Origin: Saprospiraceae bacterium
Lineage (GTDB): Bacteria > Bacteroidota > Bacteroidia > Chitinophagales > Saprospiraceae
Length of the DNA: 64,000 nt
NCBI GenBank assembly: GCA_016787525.1
Contig: JAEUUP010000043.1
Span: 1 to 64,000, forward strand
Direction of reading: 5' to 3'
The position numbers were made by a program, and so were the translations under genes. The notes beneath the pieces were generated by a model. That model did not search any database, was not told the DNA's origin, and saw only the letters and a program-made list of their open reading frames with translations. Below, piece by piece: positions 17,427 through 24,925 of the stretch; positions within the stretch are counted from its first letter, which is position 1, and the number at the start of each line of letters is the position of its first letter.

Positions 17427-17497
17427 TGTTTTTATTTTTTAGATTTTAAAAAAAACGGAAGAACTCAGATTTACGAAATTTTAAAAATTGAGGTGCA

Positions 17498-17530
17498 ACG
17501 TATCGGATACCTTTAAGGTATCCGATACGT
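17498..17530. repeat. 33-bp perfect palindrome, copy 2 / terminator
   Basis: Identical to 15252-15284, followed on the plus strand by a run of eight T. It lies 17 bp beyond the stop codon of the minus-strand gene at 17547. Confidence 0.85.
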
Positions 17531-17546
17531 TTTTTTTAACCTTCAC

Positions 17547-18770
17547 TCATTCAAACACTATCCACTGACTGCCCACCCCTTTTTCGCTCCGCACAACCAC
17601 TTGAAACACACCTTGACTCATCGTTTTTTTATTCAAAACAAGATTTTGAGCAGGTTGTAAACGGTTTTGAAAAACCATTTGCCCTAAAACATTAAAAACT
17701 GAAACCGCCAAAACACCCCCCTCAGTAATTTGGGCAAAATCAAGCGTGATTTCACTGCTCGACGGATTCGGATAGGTTTTGAAAAATAGCGGCACACTAC
17801 TGAGGGGGTCTTTCAGAGCCGTTGTATTGCCCGAACTGCCTCTGACACACAACACGGCAAGGCGCAAAGTCTTCAAATCGTAAGTTGTAATCCCAAATTG
17901 GGTGTTCAGATACCAAGCACGGGTCGGTTGATTCGTTAAAGTGGTGGACGACCAATATTTTTTGATGCCAATAGTCGGAAAAAAAGTGGTGGATACTGAG
18001 GGGGTGACTATCGCCACATCGCTGATGGATTGCAATTCTTTGATATTGGGCAAACGCCAATCCGACGCACCGCCCAAACTCAGATTTTCGGCATATTGCA
18101 AAGCATTTTCCCATGTCAAGGTATCGGGATTGGGTGTTTTTTGCCAAATTAAACCTGTCAAATTGTCTCGAATCGTGTTATTGCCCAAGTCGGTGAATTG
18201 TGCTGCCACCGTTTGCGGCGTTCTAACATCGCGCACCACTCTTGCATGGTATTTTTTTGTGCCGCCTGCACTGATTGTCTCGGTTTTGGTATGATTGCCG
18301 ACTCCGCCGCCTGCATTTGTGACCCAAATCTTCGTCGCATCATTGGCTTGCACGTCTTTTGTCCACCAATATTCTGCACCTGTTGAGGTAAAAACCGTTA
18401 TATCCACCGCAGGATTCGGGCGATTGTGGTTCAAAATACTGTACGACTCTTGTGCCGTCGGCAAACGCCAATCGGTATAACCCGCCAAGGTCAATGTATC
18501 GGCATAAATGCGGGCATTTTCTACGGTCATCTCGCCGCCGTCTGCTTGTTGCCACATCAAACCCGTCACGGTATCGGTCACCGTGCCGTTATTGTGTTTG
18601 ATAAAAGCGGGTGGATTGATAGAATAGTCCGAATCTTCGCCAAAAGTCGGGGTGAAGTCGCCCGTTTGACCTGTATCGGGCAGTTTGAGCATGGATTTGG
18701 TTTTGTTTTGCGCCAAAAGACTGTTGGCAATCGCCAAAAAGAGGTAGAAAAGGAGGTGTCGTTGAGTCAT
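17547..18770 (-). CDS. DUF1566 (Lcl C-terminal) double-domain T9SS protein
   Basis: About 407 residues from the ATG at 18770, chosen because a signal peptide (MTQRHLLFYLFLAIANSLLAQ) starts there; an in-frame ATG at 18842 would add 24 residues. Two copies of the Lcl/DUF1566 fold follow. The first has VTDTVTGLMWQQADG and YTDWRLPTAQE, the second has NLTGLIWQKTP and ASDWRLPNIKELQ. The family is found in secreted or adhesin-like proteins. A T9SS sorting domain closes the protein (YPNPSSSEITLDF). Three motif copies (17715, 17798, 17994) are embedded, reading TEG, PLS and PSV. The function of the fold is unknown. Confidence 0.85.
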   Translation of the reverse strand: MTQRHLLFYLFLAIANSLLAQNKTKSMLKLPDTGQTGDFTPTFGEDSDYSINPPAFIKHNNGTVTDTVTGLMWQQADGGEMTVENARIYADTLTLAGYTDWRLPTAQESYSILNHNRPNPAVDITVFTSTGAEYWWTKDVQANDATKIWVTNAGGGVGNHTKTETISAGGTKKYHARVVRDVRTPQTVAAQFTDLGNNTIRDNLTGLIWQKTPNPDTLTWENALQYAENLSLGGASDWRLPNIKELQSISDVAIVTPSVSTTFFPTIGIKKYWSSTTLTNQPTRAWYLNTQFGITTYDLKTLRLAVLCVRGSSGNTTALKDPLSSVPLFFKTYPNPSSSEITLDFAQITEGGVLAVSVFNVLGQMVFQNRLQPAQNLVLNKKTMSQGVFQVVVRSEKGVGSQWIVFE

Positions 18771-18942
18771 TTTCGAGAAAAAGGTTTTGCTAACACGTTC
18801 AGAGAGCTTGCGAAACTCCTCAAACGTGTTGTTTAGTATCATTTTGCTGATTTAAAACACCATTTTATTGAGTTGCACTAATGATTTACTGTTTGCAATC
18901 AATGTTTTGTTGAACTGAATCAACGTTTTGCTGTATATATCT

Positions 18943-19160
18943 TACCAAATCGGTAAGGTGTCGTACCAAGTTAGTAATGTGTCGTACTGAATTGGTAAAT
19001 TAAAGTACTGAACTAGTAAGGCATCGTAGCAAATTTGTAAGATGTCGTACCAATTCAGTACGCTCAAGCAGTATTTTACTGGTTGCAGGCAGCATTTTAC
19101 TGGTTGTAGGCAGTATTTTACTGGTTGTGAGCAGTATTTTACTGGTTGCAAAGAGCATTT
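18943..19160. repeat. Two adjoining 21-bp tandem arrays
   Basis: Six degenerate 21-bp units begin with TACC or TACT (about 18943-19067). They are followed by four to five better-conserved 21-bp units of the type GCAGTATTTTACTGGTTG (about 19066-19160). They fill the gap between the genes starting at 18770 and ending at 19166. A minus-strand open frame reads a seven-residue repeat across them, which is an artefact of the 21-bp period. Confidence 0.85.
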
Positions 19161-19165
19161 AGCTC

Positions 19166-20728
19166 CTATTTTTCAATGATTACCTTTTTGACAATCTCCG
19201 TTTTATCCAATCGAACTTTCAAAAAGTAAATGCCATTCGCCAAATGTTGTGTGGCAATCTCCGATTGATACCCCTCAGTATAAAACAGCTTTTTGCCCGT
19301 GGCATCGAATAAACTGAGGCTCTCGATGGCTTGCACATTGAGAGGCGGATTGAGTTTTATGGTAAAATTGGCGTGACTTGGATTCGGAAAAACGCTGATA
19401 AACGCATTATCCGACCACAAATCATCTACATCTGTGGACAAAGAACAAAGCTGACCCGTGTAAGTATTGGTCGTCGTGCCTGTCGGCGAACCCCAAACGT
19501 AGGTGTAAATGGCTCTCGATGTCCAACTGTAATTCACATCATAAGACTGGTTGTTGAGTGTGTAAGTGAGCTTGTAGGCATTGAGTCCCGTTGCTTCGTG
19601 ATTGGTGATAACAGCACCCGCCAAAGGCGTTCCAGCCGTCCGAATCGCTTTGGTTTGCGCTTGCGGAATGATTTGGTCAGTCGCATCTTTGGTGACAACA
19701 CCGACCATGCTACCCACCACATACGGATAGTTGCTCGTGCCGTGATAGTGATAGACACCATTAAAATAATGCCCATGATTGGCATCTAAAGCGGTCATCG
19801 GCGTGCCGTTTGGCTCTTTAGCAGCATAAACGGCAAAGCCATCCAAAGCAAAAGCAATCGGCAAAATAGCACTCGTGATGCTGTCAAGACTGAGGGGGGC
19901 AATGTGATAATGATAATCGTCGGCGCGACCACAATGTCCGCCATATTGATCCAATTCACCGAGTAAATAAGAGTCTTCGCCGCGATTGTTATAAGCATTA
20001 AAGATGGGAATCCCATTCGCCGCTAAAGCTACAGCTCCTTTGAAGAAGTTAGTCGCCGTCGGCACAGGCGTTGCTGCAACAACGGGATTCAAAGGAATAG
20101 ACCACGCATTCGTACCGACATAACACTGCGGAATTGGCACTTGCTGTTGCCAAGCGGTGATGCCTTTCATCATCGGATGAGTCGGCATACCCAAGTCTTC
20201 GACATAAAAATACTGATTGTCCCAATGCGTTTTGACATTGGGTTTGAAAGGCGCAAAAGCCGAGTCAATAAACAAAGGGTCAGTACCTAAAATCGGCTTT
20301 TTGGTAAAACCCAATAGCAACACAAGAACACCCACCGAAGCCAAAGCATAACGATAAGGCGACTGACGCACAAAAGCAAAATAGGTGAAACTCACCACCA
20401 CCACCAAAAGCAGCAACAGAATGACCTGTGCAATAGGAAAAGCCGATTTCACAGCCGTTTGATGGTTCAAAACCTCAATCTTTTGCTGTTTTTGTGCCAC
20501 AAAACTTTGGTCAGCCGTCGTCAAATCCGTCAAAGGCACACGTACAATGCGTTCGTCGGCGGTTTCGAAATAGACGGTTTGGTCTTTCAGCATCATAAAA
20601 GAAGCCGACACAGGTTGTTGATTCGAGATAGACCACAGACGCAAAGCTGCGGGGTCGTGTGTTGTACCATTGTGCGCGAAAGACAGAGCCGAAAGGCACA
20701 CCAAGAGAGTCGTAAAAATGAATTTCAT
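19166..20728 (-). CDS. YHYH-domain T9SS protein (module 1)
   Basis: About 520 residues from the ATG at 20728, where a signal peptide starts (MKFIFTTLLVCLSALSFA). The N-terminal part has an SHD1-like stretch (LWSISNQQPVSASF, then RVPLTDL), a transmembrane segment (about 104-125) and another near 135-150. A YHYH domain follows with GRADDYHYHIAPL, FALDGFAVYAA, and GVYHYHGTSNYPY. A T9SS type A sorting domain ends it (ISVFPNPSHANFTIKL). Histidine-rich YHYH motifs suggest metal binding, which is inference. The gene is last in a sigma / small membrane protein / Spy-like / YHYH module that is repeated at 45982-49225. Confidence 0.85.
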   Translation of the reverse strand: MKFIFTTLLVCLSALSFAHNGTTHDPAALRLWSISNQQPVSASFMMLKDQTVYFETADERIVRVPLTDLTTADQSFVAQKQQKIEVLNHQTAVKSAFPIAQVILLLLLVVVVSFTYFAFVRQSPYRYALASVGVLVLLLGFTKKPILGTDPLFIDSAFAPFKPNVKTHWDNQYFYVEDLGMPTHPMMKGITAWQQQVPIPQCYVGTNAWSIPLNPVVAATPVPTATNFFKGAVALAANGIPIFNAYNNRGEDSYLLGELDQYGGHCGRADDYHYHIAPLSLDSITSAILPIAFALDGFAVYAAKEPNGTPMTALDANHGHYFNGVYHYHGTSNYPYVVGSMVGVVTKDATDQIIPQAQTKAIRTAGTPLAGAVITNHEATGLNAYKLTYTLNNQSYDVNYSWTSRAIYTYVWGSPTGTTTNTYTGQLCSLSTDVDDLWSDNAFISVFPNPSHANFTIKLNPPLNVQAIESLSLFDATGKKLFYTEGYQSEIATQHLANGIYFLKVRLDKTEIVKKVIIEK

Positions 20729-20736
20729 AAGCCTTC

Positions 20737-20835
20737 GATACTGAGGGGTGTGTTTTGTGCGCCTCAGTATGGGGTTAGAAGATTTTTTTTGAGGGTTCTG
20801 GCATTGTGGGAGAGAATTTTGCACCCCTCAGTATA
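20737..20835. repeat. Inverted pair of dispersed motifs between YHYH and Spy-like genes
   Basis: A plus-strand copy (20739-20748) and a minus-strand copy (20824-20833) share flanks that allow a 13-bp stem around about 70 nt. A partial third copy (GCCTCAGTA at 20761) lies in the loop. Inverted pairs of uptake sequences often serve as terminators in Neisseria; whether this pair does is inference. Confidence 0.65.
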
Positions 20836-20847
20836 TTTTATCAAAAC

Positions 20848-21333
20848 CTATTTCGGTGTTTTCTTCTCTGGCTTAAAGTATTGTTTGATTTCTTTCACCA
20901 AATCACCAAATTTTTCCAATTGTTCGGGCGTGCAAATGGCTTTGAACGATTTGGATTGTTCAAATCGGAGGAGTTCCATAGCGTATTCATTGTCTGCGAC
21001 TGCTGCGGCTAAGGCTTTGACACGGTTTTCATCGGTGTTTTTATTGAACATCTCAAGGTTCATCGAGTCGCGTTTGCTGCGAATCGTGTTGGCGAGTATT
21101 TTTTCCTGTTTAAAAAAGTTGTCACGTAGGGTTTGGATGTGCGCCACTTGCTCATCGGTCAATTGCAACTCTTGTTTGAGAATGGCGGACACATCGCGCC
21201 CGTCTTTTGTGCGTGGAGTCGTGTCTTTGGGTGCAAATTCGCGCCACAACAACACGCTCAAAGTCACGACATTCATAATTGCCAAAGCTGCGACTGTGCG
21301 GACTAAGGTTTTTTTCTGTGTAAAAATGTCCAT
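20848..21333 (-). CDS. Spy/CpxP-like periplasmic protein (module 1)
   Basis: About 161 residues from the ATG at 21333; an in-frame TTG at 21342 is possible. An N-terminal membrane anchor (VRTVAALAIMNVVTLSVLL) leads to an all-helical periplasmic part. It contains LQLTDEQVAHIQTLRDNF and a C-terminal CTPEQLEKFGDLV. This is the pattern of the Spy/CpxP/CnrX-like family, which includes chaperones and heavy-metal sensors. The CTPEQ motif (LTPEQ in Spy) is well placed. The gene is 12 bp behind the small membrane protein gene, so the two are probably co-transcribed with the sigma factor. Confidence 0.82.
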   Translation of the reverse strand: MDIFTQKKTLVRTVAALAIMNVVTLSVLLWREFAPKDTTPRTKDGRDVSAILKQELQLTDEQVAHIQTLRDNFFKQEKILANTIRSKRDSMNLEMFNKNTDENRVKALAAAVADNEYAMELLRFEQSKSFKAICTPEQLEKFGDLVKEIKQYFKPEKKTPK

Positions 21334-21345
21334 TAGTACCAAAAT

Positions 21346-21627
21346 TTAAACGTGATTGGATAAAAAGGCGGTTTCGACTGTTCGCAAATGCTCTTGTCGG
21401 TCTGTTTTTTTATGTGACAACACGACTCCGATGGTGGCGATGTTTATCAACAAAAACACCAGCGTCAAAGCACTCCAAAAACTCAGCAGCTTCCGTTGTG
21501 CGGGCGGCAAATCTTTGATTTTATGCAACAAACCCGCTTCCCAAGCTGCCGAAACAGGCGGCGTGGGCAACGATTCAAAAGTCTCGATGCGCTTTTGTAC
21601 TTCTTGATTGAGTTCTGATGTATCCAT
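21346..21627 (-). CDS. Small membrane protein, putative anti-sigma factor (module 1)
   Basis: About 93 residues from the ATG at 21627; an in-frame TTG at 21657 would add 10. It has a soluble N-terminal half (LNQEVQKRIETFESLPTPPV), a single transmembrane helix (LLSFWSALTLVFLLINIATIGVVL is the region) and a short tail. Its position directly after an ECF sigma gene and before a Spy-like gene is that of an anti-sigma factor. No zinc-binding HxxxCxxC is present, so the assignment rests on context. Confidence 0.65.
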   Translation of the reverse strand: MDTSELNQEVQKRIETFESLPTPPVSAAWEAGLLHKIKDLPPAQRKLLSFWSALTLVFLLINIATIGVVLSHKKTDRQEHLRTVETAFLSNHV

Positions 21628-21675
21628 GTCTTGTGATTTTATATTTTTAGACGACAAGTTATGGCAAATCTGGCA

Positions 21676-22242
21676 TTAATACCCCCTCAGTATTTTGAGC
21701 AATGTATCGTGCATCTGTTTTTTGGCGCGATACACCAAGGATTCGACGGCGACCGTCGTTGTTCCCATAATTTCGGCAATTTCGGGATTGGTATAACCTT
21801 CAATTTTGCTCAAAGTAAACGCCACGCGCTGATTGTCGGGTAGTACATTGAGTGCTTCTGCTATCTCTTGCAAATCGTCTTGTTCTAAAAGCGTTCTATC
21901 GGCTGCAAAATCACCAACTAACACATGTGCAATATCCTCTAATTGCAGCATTTTACCCATTTCTATGAGTCGTTTTTTGCGTTTACGCTTTTTCAAAGCA
22001 TCCAAACACTTCGTAACGGCGATGCGATAGAGCCAAGTCGAGAGTTTGGCATCGTGTCGGAAAGAATGAATGGACTGAAACACCTCGATAAACACCTCTT
22101 GTGCAATATCCTCAGCATCTTCTCTGTTCAACAAAAACTTGTAGCCAATCGCCAAGACACGATTGCCAAAAGTTTGTACCAATTCTTTAAAACCAGTAGG
22201 ATTTCTTGCTTTGAGACTGTTGATGAGTTCTTCGTCTTGCAT
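21676..22242 (-). CDS. ECF-type RNA polymerase sigma factor (module 1)
   Basis: The 188-residue protein has region 2 (GYKFLLNREDAEDIAQEVFIEVF, with KLSTWLYRIAVTKCLD for promoter melting). Region 4 reads LPDNQRVAFTLSKIEGYTNPEIAEIMGTTTVAVESLVYRAKK. Both regions are complete, so it should direct RNA polymerase to a specific promoter set. It heads a same-strand module of four genes. A second sigma factor of identical length heads the equivalent module at 45982. The dispersed motif at 21682 encodes KILRGY at the extreme C-terminus. Confidence 0.93.
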   Translation of the reverse strand: MQDEELINSLKARNPTGFKELVQTFGNRVLAIGYKFLLNREDAEDIAQEVFIEVFQSIHSFRHDAKLSTWLYRIAVTKCLDALKKRKRKKRLIEMGKMLQLEDIAHVLVGDFAADRTLLEQDDLQEIAEALNVLPDNQRVAFTLSKIEGYTNPEIAEIMGTTTVAVESLVYRAKKQMHDTLLKILRGY

Positions 22243-22523
22243 TGTTTTTGATGTGCTAAGGCGATATGGAAAGCAGAAAAACCGCCCATAGTCCTTTCAT
22301 ACTTCTTGTTGCATGGTTTAAATTGTGAAAATATACTGAGGGGTCTGTTTTCGACTGACTTATAGGACTCAGAGATGAAAAAGAGGTTTAATGACAGCAA
22401 TTCAGCGGAGGCGAAAAAGGGGAGCGAACATCGAATAATAACATAAAAAGGGTGTTTTGATAAAAAAATAAAGCCGAATAGCAAATATTAAGGGTCAATA
22501 CTTGTTGATACAATAAATAATCT

Positions 22524-22531
22524 TAGCTTTG
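22524..22531 (+). promoter_or_regulatory. -7 box for the DoxX gene
   Basis: TAGCTTTG matches TAnnTTTG, with TTG about 16 bp upstream (22505-22507) and the ATG 55 bp downstream. The gap 22243-22585 otherwise holds only one motif copy (22334) and no visible gene. Confidence 0.55.
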
Positions 22532-22585
22532 TTGGGTAACAAAACGGATGGTTTTTTATTATTTCACAACTAAATAACGTTTAAA

Positions 22586-22957
22586 ATGAGTCCTAAAACA
22601 AAACAAATCGTCGGCTGGGTCTTAGCTGGCTTAATTTCTGCATTATTCCTTTTCAGTGCTTCTGGTAAACTTATGCCCAATGAAGAAAGTCTCAAAATGG
22701 CGGGTAATTTTGGCTTAGATGCCTCGGCTTTCAAGATGCTGGGTGTCGTTGAATTGGTTTCTGTTCTGCTCTTTTTGTATCCACGAACAGGTGTACTGGG
22801 TACTTTGTTGTTGGCATCGTATATGGGCGGTGCGATTGCAACGCATTTGGAACATGGCGACTCGATTGTTGCACCTTGTGTGATTCAAGCTGTCCTTTGG
22901 ATAGTGGCTGTTTTCCGTTTCCCTGAGTTGAAAAGCCGAATTATGAGCAATTCATAA
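22586..22957 (+). CDS. DoxX family membrane protein
   Basis: The 123-residue protein has four hydrophobic helices. Its pattern is GWVLAGLISALFLFSASGKL, then NFGLDASAFKMLGVVELVSVLLFLYPRTGVLGTLLLASYMGGAIATHLEHG. The SGKL motif and the conserved histidine after ATHLEHG are typical of DoxX. It sits in the inner membrane. Family members have been linked to thiosulfate oxidation or redox stress; the role here is not known. A hairpin follows at 22968. Confidence 0.88.
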   Translation: MSPKTKQIVGWVLAGLISALFLFSASGKLMPNEESLKMAGNFGLDASAFKMLGVVELVSVLLFLYPRTGVLGTLLLASYMGGAIATHLEHGDSIVAPCVIQAVLWIVAVFRFPELKSRIMSNS

Positions 22958-22967
22958 TTTTTAAAGC

Positions 22968-22997
22968 AGTTTGGGGAATGTCCATATTCCCCAAACT
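22968..22997 (+). terminator. Hairpin after DoxX gene
   Basis: AGTTTGGGGAAT (22968-22979) pairs with its complement (22986-22997), starting 11 bp after the stop codon. There is no T run, so it may be an RNA-protecting hairpin. Confidence 0.55.
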
Positions 22998-23087
22998 CAT
23001 ATTGGCGATGTATAAACGCCTTTGAACCTTCCGAAACCCCCAAATCAGTCTTCAACTGCGCCCATTTGCTTCCGATAAGACTCGTTC

Positions 23088-23654
23088 CTACTTTTTCTTC
23101 TTACCGTTGCAATTATTGTATTCAATCACATAATCCACCAACTCTTCAATCTTAATATCGCGATTGGCAATCTTGCGCGACACCTTAGGGCAATCATCAA
23201 TCAAGAGCAAAAAATCGTTCTTAAAGGATTCTTGTTTCGGAAAAAAAGGCACTTTACCTTTAAAAAAGCAATATTTTTTCTTCACCACGTAGTATTTCGG
23301 GCCATCATTCTCGACAGGTTGATACACATACCGCGCCCACGCTTGCATCGGGTCTTTCTGACCGAATTCTAAGAAGTAAAATTCATTGAGAATGGCGTGA
23401 TAAGTCGTCTTCTCGCCGCGATGCTCAGGGTCATTATAGGTAAAGTACTTGATTTGTGGTGCAAACAGCTCCATAGTGAACGTGTCGCGACCTTCCAAGA
23501 TGAATCTATCTCGGTCTTTGTCAATGATAATCTTACCGACTAGAACTTCGCCAGACTTTTTGAAAACGGAATCGAGTTGAGGATTTATGGAATTGCTTTG
23601 AGCAAGTAAAAGAACCGTTGTGAAAAGGAAAAAACTGGTAATAATAATTTTCAT
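23088..23654 (-). CDS. Exported hypothetical protein
   Basis: The 188-residue protein has a clear signal peptide (MKIIITSFFLFTTVLLLAQS) and a periplasmic body of unknown family. Visible segments are SGEVLVGKIIIDKDRDRF, then FAPQIKYFTYND, KKKYCFFKGKVPFFPKQ and a lysine-rich end (CNGKKKK). It contains paired cysteines near the middle and end that could form disulfides. A TACTTTTG box lies 36 bp upstream. No functional neighbour suggests a role. Confidence 0.7.
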   Translation of the reverse strand: MKIIITSFFLFTTVLLLAQSNSINPQLDSVFKKSGEVLVGKIIIDKDRDRFILEGRDTFTMELFAPQIKYFTYNDPEHRGEKTTYHAILNEFYFLEFGQKDPMQAWARYVYQPVENDGPKYYVVKKKYCFFKGKVPFFPKQESFKNDFLLLIDDCPKVSRKIANRDIKIEELVDYVIEYNNCNGKKKK

Positions 23655-23689
23655 ACTTCTAAGTTTGTTAAATAGTTTGATTGTTTTGA

Positions 23690-23697
23690 CAAAAGTA
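23690..23697 (-). promoter_or_regulatory. -7 box for the exported protein at 23088
   Basis: The minus strand reads TACTTTTG, matching TAnnTTTG, 36 bp before the ATG at 23654. No well-spaced -33 TTG is seen. Confidence 0.45.
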
Positions 23698-23794
23698 AAA
23701 ATTTAATATTTAGTTTTTCTGTTTGACCAATTAAAAACTTAGAAGAAAAGTGATAACATCAGAATAGCCTTTTTGAGTAGGATACTGAGGGGGT

Positions 23795-23835
23795 AAAAAA
23801 AAATCCTGAACATTATGTAAACATAAAGTTCAGGA
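23795..23835 (-). terminator. Intrinsic terminator for a small minus-strand transcript
   Basis: TCCTGAAC (23804-23811) pairs with GTTCAGGA (23828-23835), and a run of nine A on the plus strand gives a T tract for minus-strand transcription. It lies 44 bp beyond the small open frame ending at 23879. A motif copy (23783) lies just outside. Confidence 0.7.
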
Positions 23836-23878
23836 CTCATACAACCAAACTTAAAATTCTAAACACTTATTTATATCC

Positions 23879-24004
23879 TCATGTCAACGATTTGATACCA
23901 ACCCAAATATAACTACCATCATTTGTACCTGATCCTTTGCAAAGGTGCAATGTATTTTTTAAACCCCAAGTCGGGCGCGGTTCAATAAATGATTCCTTTT
24001 TCAT
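23879..24004 (-). CDS. Putative 41-residue small protein
   Basis: From the ATG at 24004 (an in-frame ATG at 24076 gives 65 residues) this encodes MKKESFIEPRPTWGLKN and continues to a C-terminus GSYIWVGIKSLT. It is too short for a confident family. An intrinsic terminator at the right distance supports a real transcript. Glycines and a single cysteine in HLCKGSGTNDG leave open a secreted or modified peptide, which is speculation. Confidence 0.4.
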   Translation of the reverse strand: MKKESFIEPRPTWGLKNTLHLCKGSGTNDGSYIWVGIKSLT

Positions 24005-24393
24005 TGTTAGATTGTTTTTGATGTAATTGAATGTATATAAAGTAATGTGTGGTTGTGTTTTGAGTTGAAAGTCCATGTGATTAAGTCTATTTTGATGTGC
24101 TGCGATTAGTTTGTTTGTTTATAGTATGTTGTAAAAACTCTGAGCCAGCCTTTTTACAGGTTAATCTGAGACAAATTGGGTCATCAATTCCCCATATTGG
24201 GGTGTATTGACGCGGTTGTGTGGTCTGCAACACCCAAAGTGTGGTAAGTCAGCAACGTGAGGCATATCAGGACAGAGGTATTTTAAAAAATATTTACTTT
24301 TATCTAATAAAATATTTTGTTGTAGTGAACAAATGACTATATTGTGACTTAAAATAATCTCTATTTTGTCATCTTTTAAATACAATATCATTT
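24005..24393. other. Intergenic region without a recognised gene
   Basis: About 390 bp between the small open frame and DUF2853. A short CCCCATATTGGGG palindrome (near 24192) and an AT-rich stretch before 24394 are the only structures seen. No complete promoter match was found. Confidence 0.6.
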
Positions 24394-24735
24394 ATGAGTA
24401 AGTTTGATGAAGCGATGAGTAAATATCGCGAACAATTAGACGCTATCATAGGCGAACACGATGATGCTCTTTTGACTCAAATCACAAAGAACTTGGGGCC
24501 TTCTATCTACTTGGAAGATGCGTCGCGTGTATCTTGTAGCGACGATCAAGAGAAGTTCCGTGTCAAGACCAATTTCTTGATTGGCAAATTGGGATGCGAA
24601 GAGACTACTGAACTCGATATGTACATAGACACTGTTTGCAATCAAATGGGCAGCAGCAACCGCAACAAATACCGCGCTGTGATGTACTATCTATTGGTGG
24701 TGCAGTTGGATATGGCGCACAAGATTATGAACTAA
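24394..24735 (+). CDS. DUF2853 family protein, copy 1
   Basis: The 113-residue soluble, mostly helical protein matches DUF2853. Visible pieces are LTQITKNLGPSIYLEDASRVSCSD, then FLIGKLGCEETTELD and SSNRNKYRAVMYYLLV. A second copy lies at 38054 with the same landmarks (SLGPSIY, DSSRVACSD, SANRNKYRAIFYYLLV). The function of the family is unknown. A good terminator follows. Confidence 0.9.
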   Translation: MSKFDEAMSKYREQLDAIIGEHDDALLTQITKNLGPSIYLEDASRVSCSDDQEKFRVKTNFLIGKLGCEETTELDMYIDTVCNQMGSSNRNKYRAVMYYLLVVQLDMAHKIMN

Positions 24736-24759
24736 GGTATCGAAGTTCTTATGAACTGG

Positions 24760-24789
24760 AATGGGCAACCTCTTAATGGGTTGCCCATT
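24760..24789 (+). terminator. Intrinsic terminator after DUF2853 copy 1
   Basis: AATGGGCAACC (24760-24770) pairs with GGTTGCCCATT (24779-24789), followed by TTTTGTT. Confidence 0.85.
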
Positions 24790-24925
24790 TTTGTTGGGTC
24801 TTGCTATTTTAACGGTCTAACACCTTTTTTGGGTATTAAGATGTGTCAAATTTCAAAATCCATGAACAACCCCCTCAGTAACAAGGCACATTTATGTATC
24901 TTTACGGAAAATTTATTTTGACAGC

